Assembly: GCA_016931435.1 (NCBI GenBank)
Contig: JAFGET010000016.1
Location: 1-9,067 of the forward strand
DNA from: Candidatus Omnitrophota bacterium
Lineage (GTDB): Bacteria > Omnitrophota > Gorgyraeia > Gygaellales > Profunditerraquicolaceae
Length of the DNA: 9,067 bases
Direction: 5' to 3'
Shown one piece after another: positions 1 through 6,842 of this stretch; the first letter of the stretch is position 1, and every line of letters begins with the position of its first letter. Below the pieces are notes generated by a model. That model saw only the letters and a program-made list of their open reading frames with translations, had not been told where the DNA came from and searched no databases. Position numbers and translations under genes: made by a program.

Positions 1-90
1 ATCATCGGCAATAACGGTGTAAGCCCCTATCTCCAGGGAATCGGCAAGCTTAGCTTTTTTAGAGACTATCGCGGAAGGATGTATTTGCAT
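1..90 (-). CDS. lpxA: UDP-N-acetylglucosamine acyltransferase LpxA, N-terminal 30 residues (partial)
   Basis: Reading the minus strand from an ATG at 90 gives an open frame to the window edge that begins MQIHPSAIVSKKAKLADSLE and continues with IGAYTVIADD. IHPSAIV followed by hexapeptide-type I-G-x-Y-x-V-I turns is the usual start of LpxA, the cytoplasmic enzyme that puts the first 3-hydroxyacyl chain on UDP-GlcNAc in lipid A synthesis. Its position just downstream of lpxD and lpxC-fabZ matches the conserved lpxD-fabZ-lpxA order. The catalytic His lies outside the window. No strong Shine-Dalgarno is visible. A 153-bp gap containing a palindromic repeat separates it from lpxC-fabZ, so it may be read from its own promoter in the AT-rich stretch 91-148 rather than purely by read-through. 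A related left-handed beta-helix acyltransferase is the main alternative, but the gene order makes that unlikely. Confidence 0.85.
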   Translation of the reverse strand, partial: MQIHPSAIVSKKAKLADSLEIGAYTVIADD

Positions 91-148
91 ATTCAATAAG
101 TGTATAGCTTATGTAAATACTGTAAGTATAATTACATTTATACGTTCT

Positions 149-239
149 AATTATTTGCCGGCATCTAAGCGCTCGCGGATTTTATTAAAATCCGCTCTCA
201 GGCGCGGCATAAATTCGGCCCGATCCGCCTACGGCGGAT
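149..239 (-). repeat. Intergenic palindromic element C (between lpxC-fabZ and lpxA)
   Basis: The core at 175-195 is a perfect 9-bp hairpin: GCGGATTTT, three-base loop, AAAATCCGC. It lies inside a weaker outer pairing with arms near 149-163 and 205-215 (TTATGCCG against CGGCA-aa-TAA). On the minus strand its leading edge (220 down to 202) reads GGCCGAATTTATGCCGCGC. This matches the edge of element B at 7271-7289 in all but two positions, although B lies in the opposite orientation. The 17-bp palindrome at 223-239 adjoins it. There is no T-run after the hairpin, so a simple intrinsic terminator is unlikely. Its role is unknown. Confidence 0.6.
223..239. repeat. 17-bp palindrome ATCCGCC-TAC-GGCGGAT
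   Basis: This is a perfect 7-bp inverted repeat with a three-base loop, starting five bases beyond the lpxC-fabZ stop codon. The same arms with a different loop (ATA) occur at 7722-7738. Identical arms with a changed loop point to a dispersed short palindrome family rather than to a gene-specific signal. Confidence 0.75.
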
Positions 240-243
240 GGCC

Positions 244-1560
244 TCATTTATCCGCTAAGGCAAAAACAAAATCCGCCTCTACTACCACTTTTGCATCTAC
301 CATCGCGCGGGCGTGCACCTGGCCGGTCCTGGCCCTTATTCTTCCGGCTTCCACATCTATGACAAGCTGGTCTCCCGGCACAACCGTCTTTCTGAATTTT
401 ATATTATTAGCGGCCATAAAATAAGCTAATTTCCCGCGGTTTTCTTCCGTAGAAAGCATCATCACCCCGCCTACCTGCGCCATGGCTTCGATGATTAAAA
501 CTCCCGGCATCACCGGCCTACCCGGAAAATGCCCGTCAAAAAAATAATCGTTTATGGTCACGTTCTTAATGCCCCTGGCGGATTTACCTCTTTCTAAATG
601 CACCACCCTGTCTACGAACAAAAAAGGAGGCCGGTGCGGAAGTATTTTCATGATAGTTTCGGCATCCAGCTCTTCCCCTTCTTTAGGGTGGTAATCTATG
701 CCTATGGCGCTTAAGCCGTACCTTTGTTCCTGATGAGCTATTTTCTTGACCATCTTCAAATTAAGAGAGTGCCCGCTCTTTAAGGCGATGATATGGCCTT
801 TTATAGGCTTGCTCAGTATATACAGGTCTCCGATAAGATCAAGTATCTTGTGGCGGATAAACTCGTTTTCAAAACGCAATTTATTCTTGATTACTCCGGC
901 ACGGCCCACAACCAGGGTATTATCGTAATCTGCCCCGCCGCCCATGCCCTGGCTCTTAAGCTGCTCTGCTTCCTCTTCTAAACAGAAAGTGCGCGCGCAG
1001 GCGAATTCTTTCAAAAAGGTATCTTTATCTATTGCCGACTCAAAAAAATCGGTCTTAAGAAATACGTGGTTATAATCCAGCGTGTATGATATCTTAAATT
1101 CCGGATGCGGTAATGCTATGATAGAGCAGCCCTCTTCTTCTACCATCACCGGCTCCCTGATAACGCAATACTTCCTCCGGCCTTCTTGCTCTCTAATACC
1201 GGCTTGAGAGATGGAATCGAAAAAACTCAGGCTGCTTCCGTCCATCCCGGGGATCTCGTTATTGTCGATCTCTATCAGGATATTATCGATATTCAACCCG
1301 GATAATGCCGCCATAAGATGCTCTATCGTATGTATCTCGGCGCCCTCACAACCGAGGGAGGTACGACGGGGGCTCCTGGATTGATCCAACAAAGAATCAA
1401 TGCATACTTTTATCTTTGGGCGGGAAGGCAGATCAGTGCGCACAAAAACAATACCAGTATCAATATCCGCCGGCTTAAACTTCATTTTGACTTTACTCGC
1501 CGTATGTAAACCCACTCCGGACAAGCTCACTTCTTTCTCTATGGTTCTTTGCTTATTCAT
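244..1560 (-). CDS. lpxC-fabZ: Bifunctional UDP-3-O-acyl-GlcNAc deacetylase / 3-hydroxyacyl-ACP dehydratase (LpxC-FabZ fusion)
   Basis: A 438-residue fusion. Residues 1 to about 290 are LpxC, the zinc deacetylase that commits the cell to lipid A synthesis. EH at 80-81 (TIEHLMAAL), H237 and D241 in RHKILDLIGDL, and H264 in KSGHSLNL fit E78/H79, H238/D242 and H265 of E. coli LpxC. Residues about 298-438 are FabZ, a hot-dog dehydratase of fatty acid synthesis, with LPHRPPFLFVDRV, catalytic H344 in GHFPGRPVMPG and E358 in IIEAMAQ. Both active sites look intact. The linker is only about ten residues, with no broken frame between the halves. The start overlaps the lpxD stop by eight bases (ATGAATAA), implying translational coupling. 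Such fusions are established in Bacteroidetes and known elsewhere. FabZ occupies its usual place between lpxD and lpxA, so lpxC seems to have been inserted and fused in front of it. Confidence 0.97.
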   Translation of the reverse strand: MNKQRTIEKEVSLSGVGLHTASKVKMKFKPADIDTGIVFVRTDLPSRPKIKVCIDSLLDQSRSPRRTSLGCEGAEIHTIEHLMAALSGLNIDNILIEIDNNEIPGMDGSSLSFFDSISQAGIREQEGRRKYCVIREPVMVEEEGCSIIALPHPEFKISYTLDYNHVFLKTDFFESAIDKDTFLKEFACARTFCLEEEAEQLKSQGMGGGADYDNTLVVGRAGVIKNKLRFENEFIRHKILDLIGDLYILSKPIKGHIIALKSGHSLNLKMVKKIAHQEQRYGLSAIGIDYHPKEGEELDAETIMKILPHRPPFLFVDRVVHLERGKSARGIKNVTINDYFFDGHFPGRPVMPGVLIIEAMAQVGGVMMLSTEENRGKLAYFMAANNIKFRKTVVPGDQLVIDVEAGRIRARTGQVHARAMVDAKVVVEADFVFALADK

Positions 1561-2596
1561 CCTGTCTGCCTTTCAACATCGATTCCAATTTTTCTATTTT
1601 TTTCTTCAATGAAGATACCGCTTCATACAACCTGGGTAGATTCTGCATGCACGCGTTCACGCGCCTGGCTTGCGCGTGCGGCCTGGCGGGATATCCGGAA
1701 AATACGCCTTTTTCAGGAAGAGACTTAGTCACCCCGGCCTTACCCGCTATAGTCACCCCGTCACCCACCTTAATATGGCCGGCTATTCCCGCCTGGCCTG
1801 CTATAGTAACGCCTTTTCCGATAGCAGCACTTCCGGCAATCCCCACTTGCGCGACAATAATTGAATTTTCTCCGATTATAACGTTATGCGCTATCTGCAC
1901 TAAATTGTCGATTTTTGTCCCGCGGCCGATGACGGTCTTATCAAAACGGGCGCGGTCGATCGTAACGTTAGCGCCTATTTCTACCTCATCCTGTATCTCA
2001 ACCGTGCCGACTTGAGGGATCTTATGGTATTTCCCTTCGACCGCAACAAATCCAAAACCGTCCGAGCCGATGACTGCTCCGCTATGTATGATCACCCGTT
2101 CGCCGATGACTACATTCTCGCGTATGGAAACGTTGGCGTAGATCAAGGTATCGCTGCCGATCCTTACCTTGGCGCCGATATAACAACCCGGATAGATCAC
2201 CGAGTTATCGCCGATAGAGACACCCTCCTCAAGGACCGCGCAAGCGCCGATAGCGGCATTCTTGCCCAACGACACATCCTTACCTAATACGGCAGCCGGG
2301 TGTATACCCTTGGGGCGCGCCTCTTTGTAAGGACAGATTAACGGAGCGATCTTGGAAAATGCCAAAGAAGGATTATCGGTGCGGATGATATTTTTACCGG
2401 GAGAGCTTACGTCGCGGGAAGTGATCACCGCGGAAGCGCGCGTCTTCTCCAGTAAAGGAAAATATTTAGTATTGGCAAGGAAGGTGATATCTCCTTCCCG
2501 CGCTTCTTTGATCCCGGCTATGCCCCTGATAACCACGCCGGCGTCACCTACTACTTCGCCCCCGACGAACGCGGCTATTTCCCCTAACTTTTTCAT
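1553..2596 (-). CDS. lpxD: UDP-3-O-(3-hydroxyacyl)glucosamine N-acyltransferase LpxD
   Basis: 347 residues, close to the E. coli length of 341. LpxD adds the N-linked 3-hydroxyacyl chain to UDP-3-O-acyl-glucosamine, the third step of lipid A synthesis, in the cytoplasm. Residues 1-95 form the uridine-binding N-terminal domain, including GDITFLANTKY at 35-45. Residues about 100-290 are left-handed beta-helix hexapeptide repeats such as IGDNSVIYP, IGANVTIDR and VGDGVTIAG. The catalytic His is H237 in QIAHNV, and GSDGFGF at 177-183 is the typical insertion loop. Residues 310-345 form a charged C-terminal helix. The gene follows ompH by seven bases, and its weak ribosome site (AAGAGA) lies across the ompH stop, so its translation probably depends on ompH. 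Its end overlaps lpxC-fabZ. Confidence 0.97.
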   Translation of the reverse strand: MKKLGEIAAFVGGEVVGDAGVVIRGIAGIKEAREGDITFLANTKYFPLLEKTRASAVITSRDVSSPGKNIIRTDNPSLAFSKIAPLICPYKEARPKGIHPAAVLGKDVSLGKNAAIGACAVLEEGVSIGDNSVIYPGCYIGAKVRIGSDTLIYANVSIRENVVIGERVIIHSGAVIGSDGFGFVAVEGKYHKIPQVGTVEIQDEVEIGANVTIDRARFDKTVIGRGTKIDNLVQIAHNVIIGENSIIVAQVGIAGSAAIGKGVTIAGQAGIAGHIKVGDGVTIAGKAGVTKSLPEKGVFSGYPARPHAQARRVNACMQNLPRLYEAVSSLKKKIEKLESMLKGRQDE

Positions 2597-2603
2597 CTAT
2601 CTC

Positions 2604-3107
2604 TTAACGCTTTTTTCCTTTATTTAAAATATCAATGACTTTATCGGTGATTTCCATGCTTTTGGTCTGATAGACCAATATACGGTCATCAAAAACAAAA
2701 GTATACCCTTCTTTTTCCGCGTATTTTTTGATCGCCTCTTCCACGTCCTTGGAGATCTCTTTTAGTTTCTCGTTCTGTTCTTTACGAAGCTCCGTCTGCT
2801 GGTCGCGGTCATAATCCTGCAGGCTCTTGATCTTTTTTTCAAGATCCGGCTTCTTAGATTCTTTTTCTTTGTCGTTCATCAAATTCATCTTATCCTGGTA
2901 CTGTTTTATCTCGTTTATTTTCTTTTCCCTTTCCGAACTGTATTCATTTTCCTTATCTCCTAAAACCTTATCGTAATCCTTGGTCTTTGAGTATTCACTG
3001 AAGATCCTTCCTAAGTCCACATAAGCGAATTTATCTGCCGCAAGAACACTTCCGGCCAGAAGCATGCCAAAAATGACACCTAAAACAGTAATACCGGTCT
3101 TCTTCAT
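2604..3107 (-). CDS. skp: Periplasmic chaperone of the OmpH/Skp family
   Basis: 167 residues. Residues 1-23 form a signal peptide (MKKTGITVLGVIFGMLLAGS followed by VLA, then the mature end ADKFAYVDLGRIF). The FAYVDLGRIFSEY segment is the conserved first strand and helix of the family. Residues about 40-130 are highly charged, Lys/Glu-rich and helical, matching the long coiled-coil tentacles. GYTFVFDDRILVYQ at 134-147 is the closing beta segment. Skp trimers hold unfolded outer-membrane proteins in the periplasm before delivery to the BAM complex. The bamA-skp-lpxD order here is the classic one. AAAGGAG lies nine bases before the ATG. The family call is firm, but the symbol is given by family and position because Skp sequences diverge strongly. 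Confidence 0.93.
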   Translation of the reverse strand: MKKTGITVLGVIFGMLLAGSVLAADKFAYVDLGRIFSEYSKTKDYDKVLGDKENEYSSEREKKINEIKQYQDKMNLMNDKEKESKKPDLEKKIKSLQDYDRDQQTELRKEQNEKLKEISKDVEEAIKKYAEKEGYTFVFDDRILVYQTKSMEITDKVIDILNKGKKR

Positions 3108-3163
3108 TGCTTGTTTCTCCTTTCTCAGTTTATCAGTTTTTATACACGGATCGGCCAGGCGGG

Positions 3164-5491
3164 TTAAAAACCGTGGCTCATGTTAAAGTGGAACCTTCCG
3201 CTTCCCTTTTTTTCTTCGCCCGGCTCTTTATCAAAAGGTATGCCGTAATCAAGCATCAGCGGACCGATGGGCGTCTTTATGCGCAACCCAAGCCCGGTGC
3301 TTTTTTTCAGATCATCAGAGCCGAAATCACTCATTTTTTTCCATACGTTCCCCACGTCATAAAAAGCGGCTAGGTTTAAAAAATCGAAAACGGGATAAAT
3401 ATATTCTATATTACCTACTAAAAGACTATTGCCTCCCAGCGGATCCTTAGATACCGGGTCAACAGGCCCAAGCTTCCTTTCATGATACCCCCTGACCGTA
3501 TAAGCGCCTCCGGCAAAAAACCTTTCGTATATCGGCAGATCGTCGGAATCACCGTAAGCGTCGGCAAACCCCGCGCGCGCCCTTAACTCAAGAGCCGAAT
3601 TAGAAACAAGCGGGATATAATGCGAGGCCCTGGCGAAGAACTTTACGAAATCCTTATCGCCGCCAAAAGGCCCGCCGGCGCATTCTAAAGAACCGCTTAA
3701 AATATCGCCTTTCTTAGGATTTTGAATGCTATCGCGGTTGTCAAAGGCAAGCCCGGTTTGCACGCTGCTGATGATATTCTTTCCGTATTCTTTCTTCAGG
3801 TCATCGGTAGCTTCCTCGGTGATATCGGTAATATCTATGGAGTTATAACGGTACATAAGATTCCCCGAGACAAATTCCGAGATCTCTTTTCCCAGGCGCA
3901 GGTTTCCTCCGGAGATATCCTCGTCGTAACCATAACCTATATCGGATTCCCTGTCATGCGTGCGCCTGTAAAGGTCGAAACCGAAAGATACCGGATAATC
4001 AAAGACCCAGGGTTCGGTAAAACTTAGGTCAAAGCCTTCGCTTAAGCTACCGAAAGAAGCGCGCAGCCTTAAATCCTGGCCGTCACCGGTAAAATAAGGA
4101 AAATTCTTCCAGTCAAAGTTTTTCTGCTCTATCTCGGCAAAACCTACGAACTGATCGATACTGGAATACCCGCCGCCGAAAGAAAATGCCCCGGTCTTAG
4201 CCTCCCTTACCTCTACTACCAAATCCCGTTTATTAGAGGCGGAGGGGCTGTCTTCCGTAGAATAATCCAGCTCTTCAAAATAACCCAGGTTCTGCAACCG
4301 TTCTTTGCTGCGTTTAAGTTTCTCGCCGTCAAACCTGTCTCCCGGCTTGATCCTTAACTCCCTGCGGATTACCACATCCTTTGTCTTGACGTTGCCTTTT
4401 ATCTTGATCTTGTCCACATAAGCTACCTCATTCTCGATGATATTATAGACTACGTCGATGCGCCCGGTATAAGAATTCAAGGAAGTCGCTTCCTGTATCT
4501 GGGCGAATATATATCCGCGGTCAAAATATAGGCCCTGGATATTAACTACGTCTTTCTTTAAGGCGTCTTGGCTGAATATCTTGCCGGGGACGGATTCTTC
4601 CAGCTTCGCCAAGATATCCTTGGCAGGGATGTCTTTATTACCCTGGATATTTACGTTACCGAATAAATACTTCTTGCCTTCTTCGATCTTAACGGTAATG
4701 ATGAGCCAGGAGGGCCTTTTGGCCAACGGCTCTATCTCATAACCTGCGGTCACGTCGGAATATCCGCCCTTGCGATAAAAAGCAATAACGCGCTCTATAT
4801 CTTCTTTTAACACTTCTTCTTTCAAGATACCCCTGTTAAAAGTCCAGGCCCTTTTAGTCTTCAATAATCTTAAGATACGCCTGTCGGGATAAGCCTTGTT
4901 GCCTTCGACCAGTATATTCTTTATCCTGATCTTTTTGCCTTCCATGACGTTGAACTGGATCCTGGCTTTATTCGTATCTTGGTTCGTGTCTACCTTATAA
5001 TCGATCTTGACCTGATTATAACCGCTTTTCTCATACAACTTCCTTAATGCCTGCACGTCTTCGGCTAAATTGGGATAATCCAGATATTGCGTCTCCTTTG
5101 ATTTCAAGGTATCTTTAAGCCGTTCTTCGCGCATGGTGATATGGTTTATGCCGGTAAAAGTTATCTTTTCGATCACGGGCCGCTCGGTGACGTTGATGAT
5201 CACCTTTACGCCCTTATTATAGTCCTCGGTATCTATCTTTATATCGCTAAAAAAACCTAACAGGTAAAGGCGCTTTAAATCGTCGCTTACGACATTCTCC
5301 TGGTAAGGGGCGCCGATGCGCATCTTTATCTTAGAAATTACGGCGTTAGCGCTGACAGACTTGTTGCCTTTTACCTCTATCGCGGTGATCATCTTAGCCT
5401 GGGATTGCGGGGCGGTCTCATCCTGCGCAAAAACGCCCCGAAAAGCTGTCAACAAAATTAAACATACCGTTACCAATACTGTTTTTTTCAT
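3164..5491 (-). CDS. bamA: Outer membrane protein assembly factor BamA
   Basis: 775 residues, near the usual 800. BamA is the outer-membrane core of the machine that folds and inserts beta-barrel proteins. Residues 1-22 are a signal peptide ending VFA-QDE. Five POTRA domains follow at about 34-105, 107-185, 188-272, 275-355 and 358-430; each carries a VxGN-type turn such as VKGNKS, VEGNKA, IQGNKD or IKGNVK, except the second, which has FTGINH. The 16-strand barrel runs from about 435 to 775. VRGY at 666-669 is the conserved loop-6 motif that locks into the barrel, and the chain ends in Phe (HFNMSHGF) as barrel proteins do. The ribosome site AAAGGA sits seven bases before the ATG, with a sigma70-like promoter above it. 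It heads the envelope operon, with 56 bases before ompH. Confidence 0.97.
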   Translation of the reverse strand: MKKTVLVTVCLILLTAFRGVFAQDETAPQSQAKMITAIEVKGNKSVSANAVISKIKMRIGAPYQENVVSDDLKRLYLLGFFSDIKIDTEDYNKGVKVIINVTERPVIEKITFTGINHITMREERLKDTLKSKETQYLDYPNLAEDVQALRKLYEKSGYNQVKIDYKVDTNQDTNKARIQFNVMEGKKIRIKNILVEGNKAYPDRRILRLLKTKRAWTFNRGILKEEVLKEDIERVIAFYRKGGYSDVTAGYEIEPLAKRPSWLIITVKIEEGKKYLFGNVNIQGNKDIPAKDILAKLEESVPGKIFSQDALKKDVVNIQGLYFDRGYIFAQIQEATSLNSYTGRIDVVYNIIENEVAYVDKIKIKGNVKTKDVVIRRELRIKPGDRFDGEKLKRSKERLQNLGYFEELDYSTEDSPSASNKRDLVVEVREAKTGAFSFGGGYSSIDQFVGFAEIEQKNFDWKNFPYFTGDGQDLRLRASFGSLSEGFDLSFTEPWVFDYPVSFGFDLYRRTHDRESDIGYGYDEDISGGNLRLGKEISEFVSGNLMYRYNSIDITDITEEATDDLKKEYGKNIISSVQTGLAFDNRDSIQNPKKGDILSGSLECAGGPFGGDKDFVKFFARASHYIPLVSNSALELRARAGFADAYGDSDDLPIYERFFAGGAYTVRGYHERKLGPVDPVSKDPLGGNSLLVGNIEYIYPVFDFLNLAAFYDVGNVWKKMSDFGSDDLKKSTGLGLRIKTPIGPLMLDYGIPFDKEPGEEKKGSGRFHFNMSHGF

Positions 5492-5517
5492 CTGGCCGTC
5501 CTTTGATTAATTTGATA

Positions 5518-5546
5518 AGTATAACATAACCCGCTTAAAAAATAAA
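5518..5546 (-). promoter_or_regulatory. bamA: Predicted sigma70-like promoter of bamA operon
   Basis: On the minus strand, TATACT at 5523-5518 is a good -10 box. The matching -35 position, 17 bases upstream, reads only TTTATT (5546-5541), so the -35 is weak. Transcription would begin near 5511 and give a leader of about 20 bases that contains the AAAGGA ribosome site. This suits a promoter placed between the small lipoprotein gene and bamA. Confidence 0.5.
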
Positions 5547-5552
5547 CTTTTT

Positions 5553-5768
5553 TTACCACAGATTGGTCTCCATCCACACGTCGGCTTTACGCAAAAGCCC
5601 CAATACCCCGATCTCCTCCCCGGTTGAGCTTAAGCCGTGTTCTAGTTTCAGCATCCTGTTTACATCATCCATATTCAAATCTCCGGATTTAAAAACGCTG
5701 ACAGTCTCGCAGCCAAAAAAGAATAACCCGCAAAAAACGCAAAGGAGAAAAAAGCCTCGCTTTAACAT
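5553..5768 (-). CDS. Small predicted lipoprotein, function unknown
   Basis: 71 residues. The first 19 look like a lipoprotein signal: basic MLKRG, a Phe/Leu-rich core, then FFFGC with C20 as the likely lipidated residue. The -3 Phe is not the ideal lipobox. E21 at +2 does not resemble the Asp inner-membrane retention signal, so outer-membrane sorting is possible. The mature chain of about 52 residues is mostly helical, with MDDVNRMLKLEHGL, LGLLRKADVWMETN and a C-terminal NLW. I do not recognise a family. It sits 61 bases upstream of bamA, between an isomerase and the BAM machine, so a role in envelope assembly is possible but is inference from position only. No Shine-Dalgarno precedes the ATG, yet a well-spaced promoter lies immediately upstream, suggesting a leaderless or nearly leaderless message. 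The size and lipobox make chance coding unlikely. Confidence 0.7.
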   Translation of the reverse strand: MLKRGFFLLCVFCGLFFFGCETVSVFKSGDLNMDDVNRMLKLEHGLSSTGEEIGVLGLLRKADVWMETNLW

Positions 5769-5776
5769 ATCTGAGC

Positions 5777-5805
5777 AGTATACCTTATTTTTTTAAGACT
5801 TACAA
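5777..5805 (-). promoter_or_regulatory. Predicted sigma70-like promoter of the small lipoprotein gene
   Basis: On the minus strand, TTGTAA (5805-5800) and TATACT (5782-5777) are separated by exactly 17 bases, the best promoter match in the window. Initiation would fall around 5769-5771, within about three bases of the ATG at 5768. Transcripts could also run on into bamA. Confidence 0.55.
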
Positions 5806-5821
5806 TGGATTTTAATCCCGC

Positions 5822-6370
5822 TTATTTTGTCTTTACGTATGCCTTTATTATCTTTTGCTCAGAAAGAGGCTTGTCGGAGGCATCTGTAGCCGTCTTCTCG
5901 ATCTTTTGCACGACCTCATAACCGGAGATGACTTCGCCGAAGATGGTATGTTTCAAATTCAACCATGGCGTGGCGGCGACAGTTATAAAAAACTGGCTTC
6001 CGTTAGTATTCGGTCCGGCATTGGCCATGGCCAAAAGCCCGGGCTTATCGAATTTTACGGAAGGAGAGACCTCGTCTTCAAATGCCTTGCCCCAGGCAGA
6101 GCCCCCTCCCCTTCCTGTCCCGGTCGGGTCCCCTCCCTGTATCATAAAACCCTTGATCACCCGGTGAAAGATCAACCCGTCATAATAGCCTTTTTCCGCC
6201 AGGATACTAAAATTCTCGCAAGCCTTGGGAGCGACCTGCGGCATCAGCTTGATTTCGATTTTTCCCTGGTTAGTCTCTAAAACCACGATTTTGTCTTCCA
6301 TGCAAAAAACTCCTTTCCATACACATAAAATAAAACCGGCTGCCGACAGAATGATGCCTATCTTTCTCAT
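5822..6370 (-). CDS. Cyclophilin-type peptidyl-prolyl cis-trans isomerase, probably exported
   Basis: 182 residues from the ATG at 6370. The cyclophilin domain covers about 28-180. FHRVIKGFMIQGGDPTGTGR includes catalytic R70 with F75, M76 and Q78. NGSQFFIT at 123-130 and PWLNLKHTIFG at 135-145 (W136, H141) complete the proline-binding groove, so the enzyme should be active. Residues 1-23 (MRKIGIILSAAGFILCVWKG then VFC) form a basic-then-hydrophobic export signal. This start has AAGGAG eight bases upstream. A second ATG at 6301 (M24, MEDKIVVLE) is preceded by an equally good AAGGAG at the same spacing and would give a 159-residue cytosolic form. An exported form fits a folding helper beside bamA and skp. 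A further open extension upstream, to 6550, lies over the membrane-protein gene in another frame and lacks family similarity, so I excluded it. Confidence 0.93.
   Translation of the reverse strand: MRKIGIILSAAGFILCVWKGVFCMEDKIVVLETNQGKIEIKLMPQVAPKACENFSILAEKGYYDGLIFHRVIKGFMIQGGDPTGTGRGGGSAWGKAFEDEVSPSVKFDKPGLLAMANAGPNTNGSQFFITVAATPWLNLKHTIFGEVISGYEVVQKIEKTATDASDKPLSEQKIIKAYVKTK
6310..6315 (-). promoter_or_regulatory. Internal ribosome site for a signal-less isomerase
   Basis: AAGGAG read on the minus strand lies eight bases before an in-frame ATG at 6301-6299, inside the signal-peptide coding region. Motif and spacing equal those of the upstream start, so both starts could be used. Confidence 0.5.
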
Positions 6371-6378
6371 GCTGAAAG

Positions 6379-6384
6379 CTCCTT
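6379..6384 (-). promoter_or_regulatory. Ribosome site setting the exported isomerase start
   Basis: AAGGAG on the minus strand lies eight bases before the ATG at 6370-6368. It decides against the longer open frame that begins at 6550. Confidence 0.6.
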
Positions 6385-6405
6385 CTTTATTATGCTGCTG
6401 AAAAA

Positions 6406-6693
6406 TTATTTGTTCATCATGCGCTGCTGCATCATAGGCCCGCCCATACCGCCTTGGCCCTGCATATAGTGCATCTTCTTCATCATCGAACAGCGCCCGG
6501 TAGTCAAAACGTATATCCCTCCGGATAAAACCATTGCCGCCGCGATCCAAAGACAGACCGCTAAGACATAAGCAAAAACCTTCAGGCCCTGCTGCTCTAT
6601 TTTACGCGCGGTAAATAATACGAAAAAGCTCACTACGAGAAGCATGGTCATGGGTATAAAAGCATAGACCCCTAAAAAATTAAAATTCTGCAT
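6406..6693 (-). CDS. Small two-helix membrane protein with Met-rich C-terminal tail
   Basis: 95 residues with a strong ribosome site (AAGGAGG about four bases before the ATG). Two hydrophobic segments at about 8-28 (VYAFIPMTMLLVVSFFVLF) and 39-64 (VFAYVLAVCLWIAAAMVLSG and on) are joined by a short charged loop, ARKIEQQGLK, and should span the inner membrane as a hairpin. The tail from 66 is very rich in Met: nine Met in 24 residues (70, 71, 74, 77, 83, 87, 88, 92, 93), plus C68 and H75, with Gly and Gln between. Clustered Met/His/Cys can bind Cu(I) or similar soft metals, but no CxxC or other named metal motif is present and I know no family name. The next gene, the isomerase, starts 35 bases on, so the two are probably co-transcribed. 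The ribosome site and clear membrane pattern support a real gene. Confidence 0.75.
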   Translation of the reverse strand: MQNFNFLGVYAFIPMTMLLVVSFFVLFTARKIEQQGLKVFAYVLAVCLWIAAAMVLSGGIYVLTTGRCSMMKKMHYMQGQGGMGGPMMQQRMMNK

Positions 6694-6712
6694 CTGACCT
6701 CCTTGAATGATA

Positions 6713-6821
6713 CCACAACTTACGTCGTCCGCCTAAAGCGGGCTTCCTTAACTTGTCGGCCCGGATTGACATATTGCCTGCCGGAAGATCTTGACAAGAT
6801 TTTCGAGCGATAGGCAATGTG
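6713..6821 (+). repeat. Intergenic palindromic element A
   Basis: An outer stem at 6770-6779 and 6812-6821 (CATATTGCCT with AGGCAATGTG) has ten pairs including one G-T. It encloses an inner nine-pair hairpin, GAAGATCTT-GAC-AAGATTTTC (6784-6804). To the left, CCGCCTAAAGCGG at 6729-6741 forms a short hairpin flanked by AACTT-type arms (ACAACTTACG at 6715-6724 and CTTAACTTGT at 6747-6756). The inner sequence CAAGATTTTCGA closely matches CAAGATTTCCGA in element B, while the outer stem differs. It fills the gap after the GYD-domain gene. Confidence 0.6.
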
Positions 6822-6842
6822 CTGAACTAACCTCTGCCCCTT

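Noticed and set aside
175..195. Intrinsic terminator after lpxC-fabZ.
   Set aside because: The stem is perfect but AT-rich near the loop, and no T-run follows on either strand.
1647..2287. Plus-strand open frames opposite lpxD (and similar ones opposite lpxC-fabZ, bamA and the isomerase).
   Set aside because: They are antisense shadows of well-identified minus-strand genes, with no ribosome sites or recognisable domains.
6371..6550. Extension of the isomerase by 60 residues.
   Set aside because: It lies over the small membrane-protein gene in another frame, and a good ribosome site and signal peptide begin at 6370.
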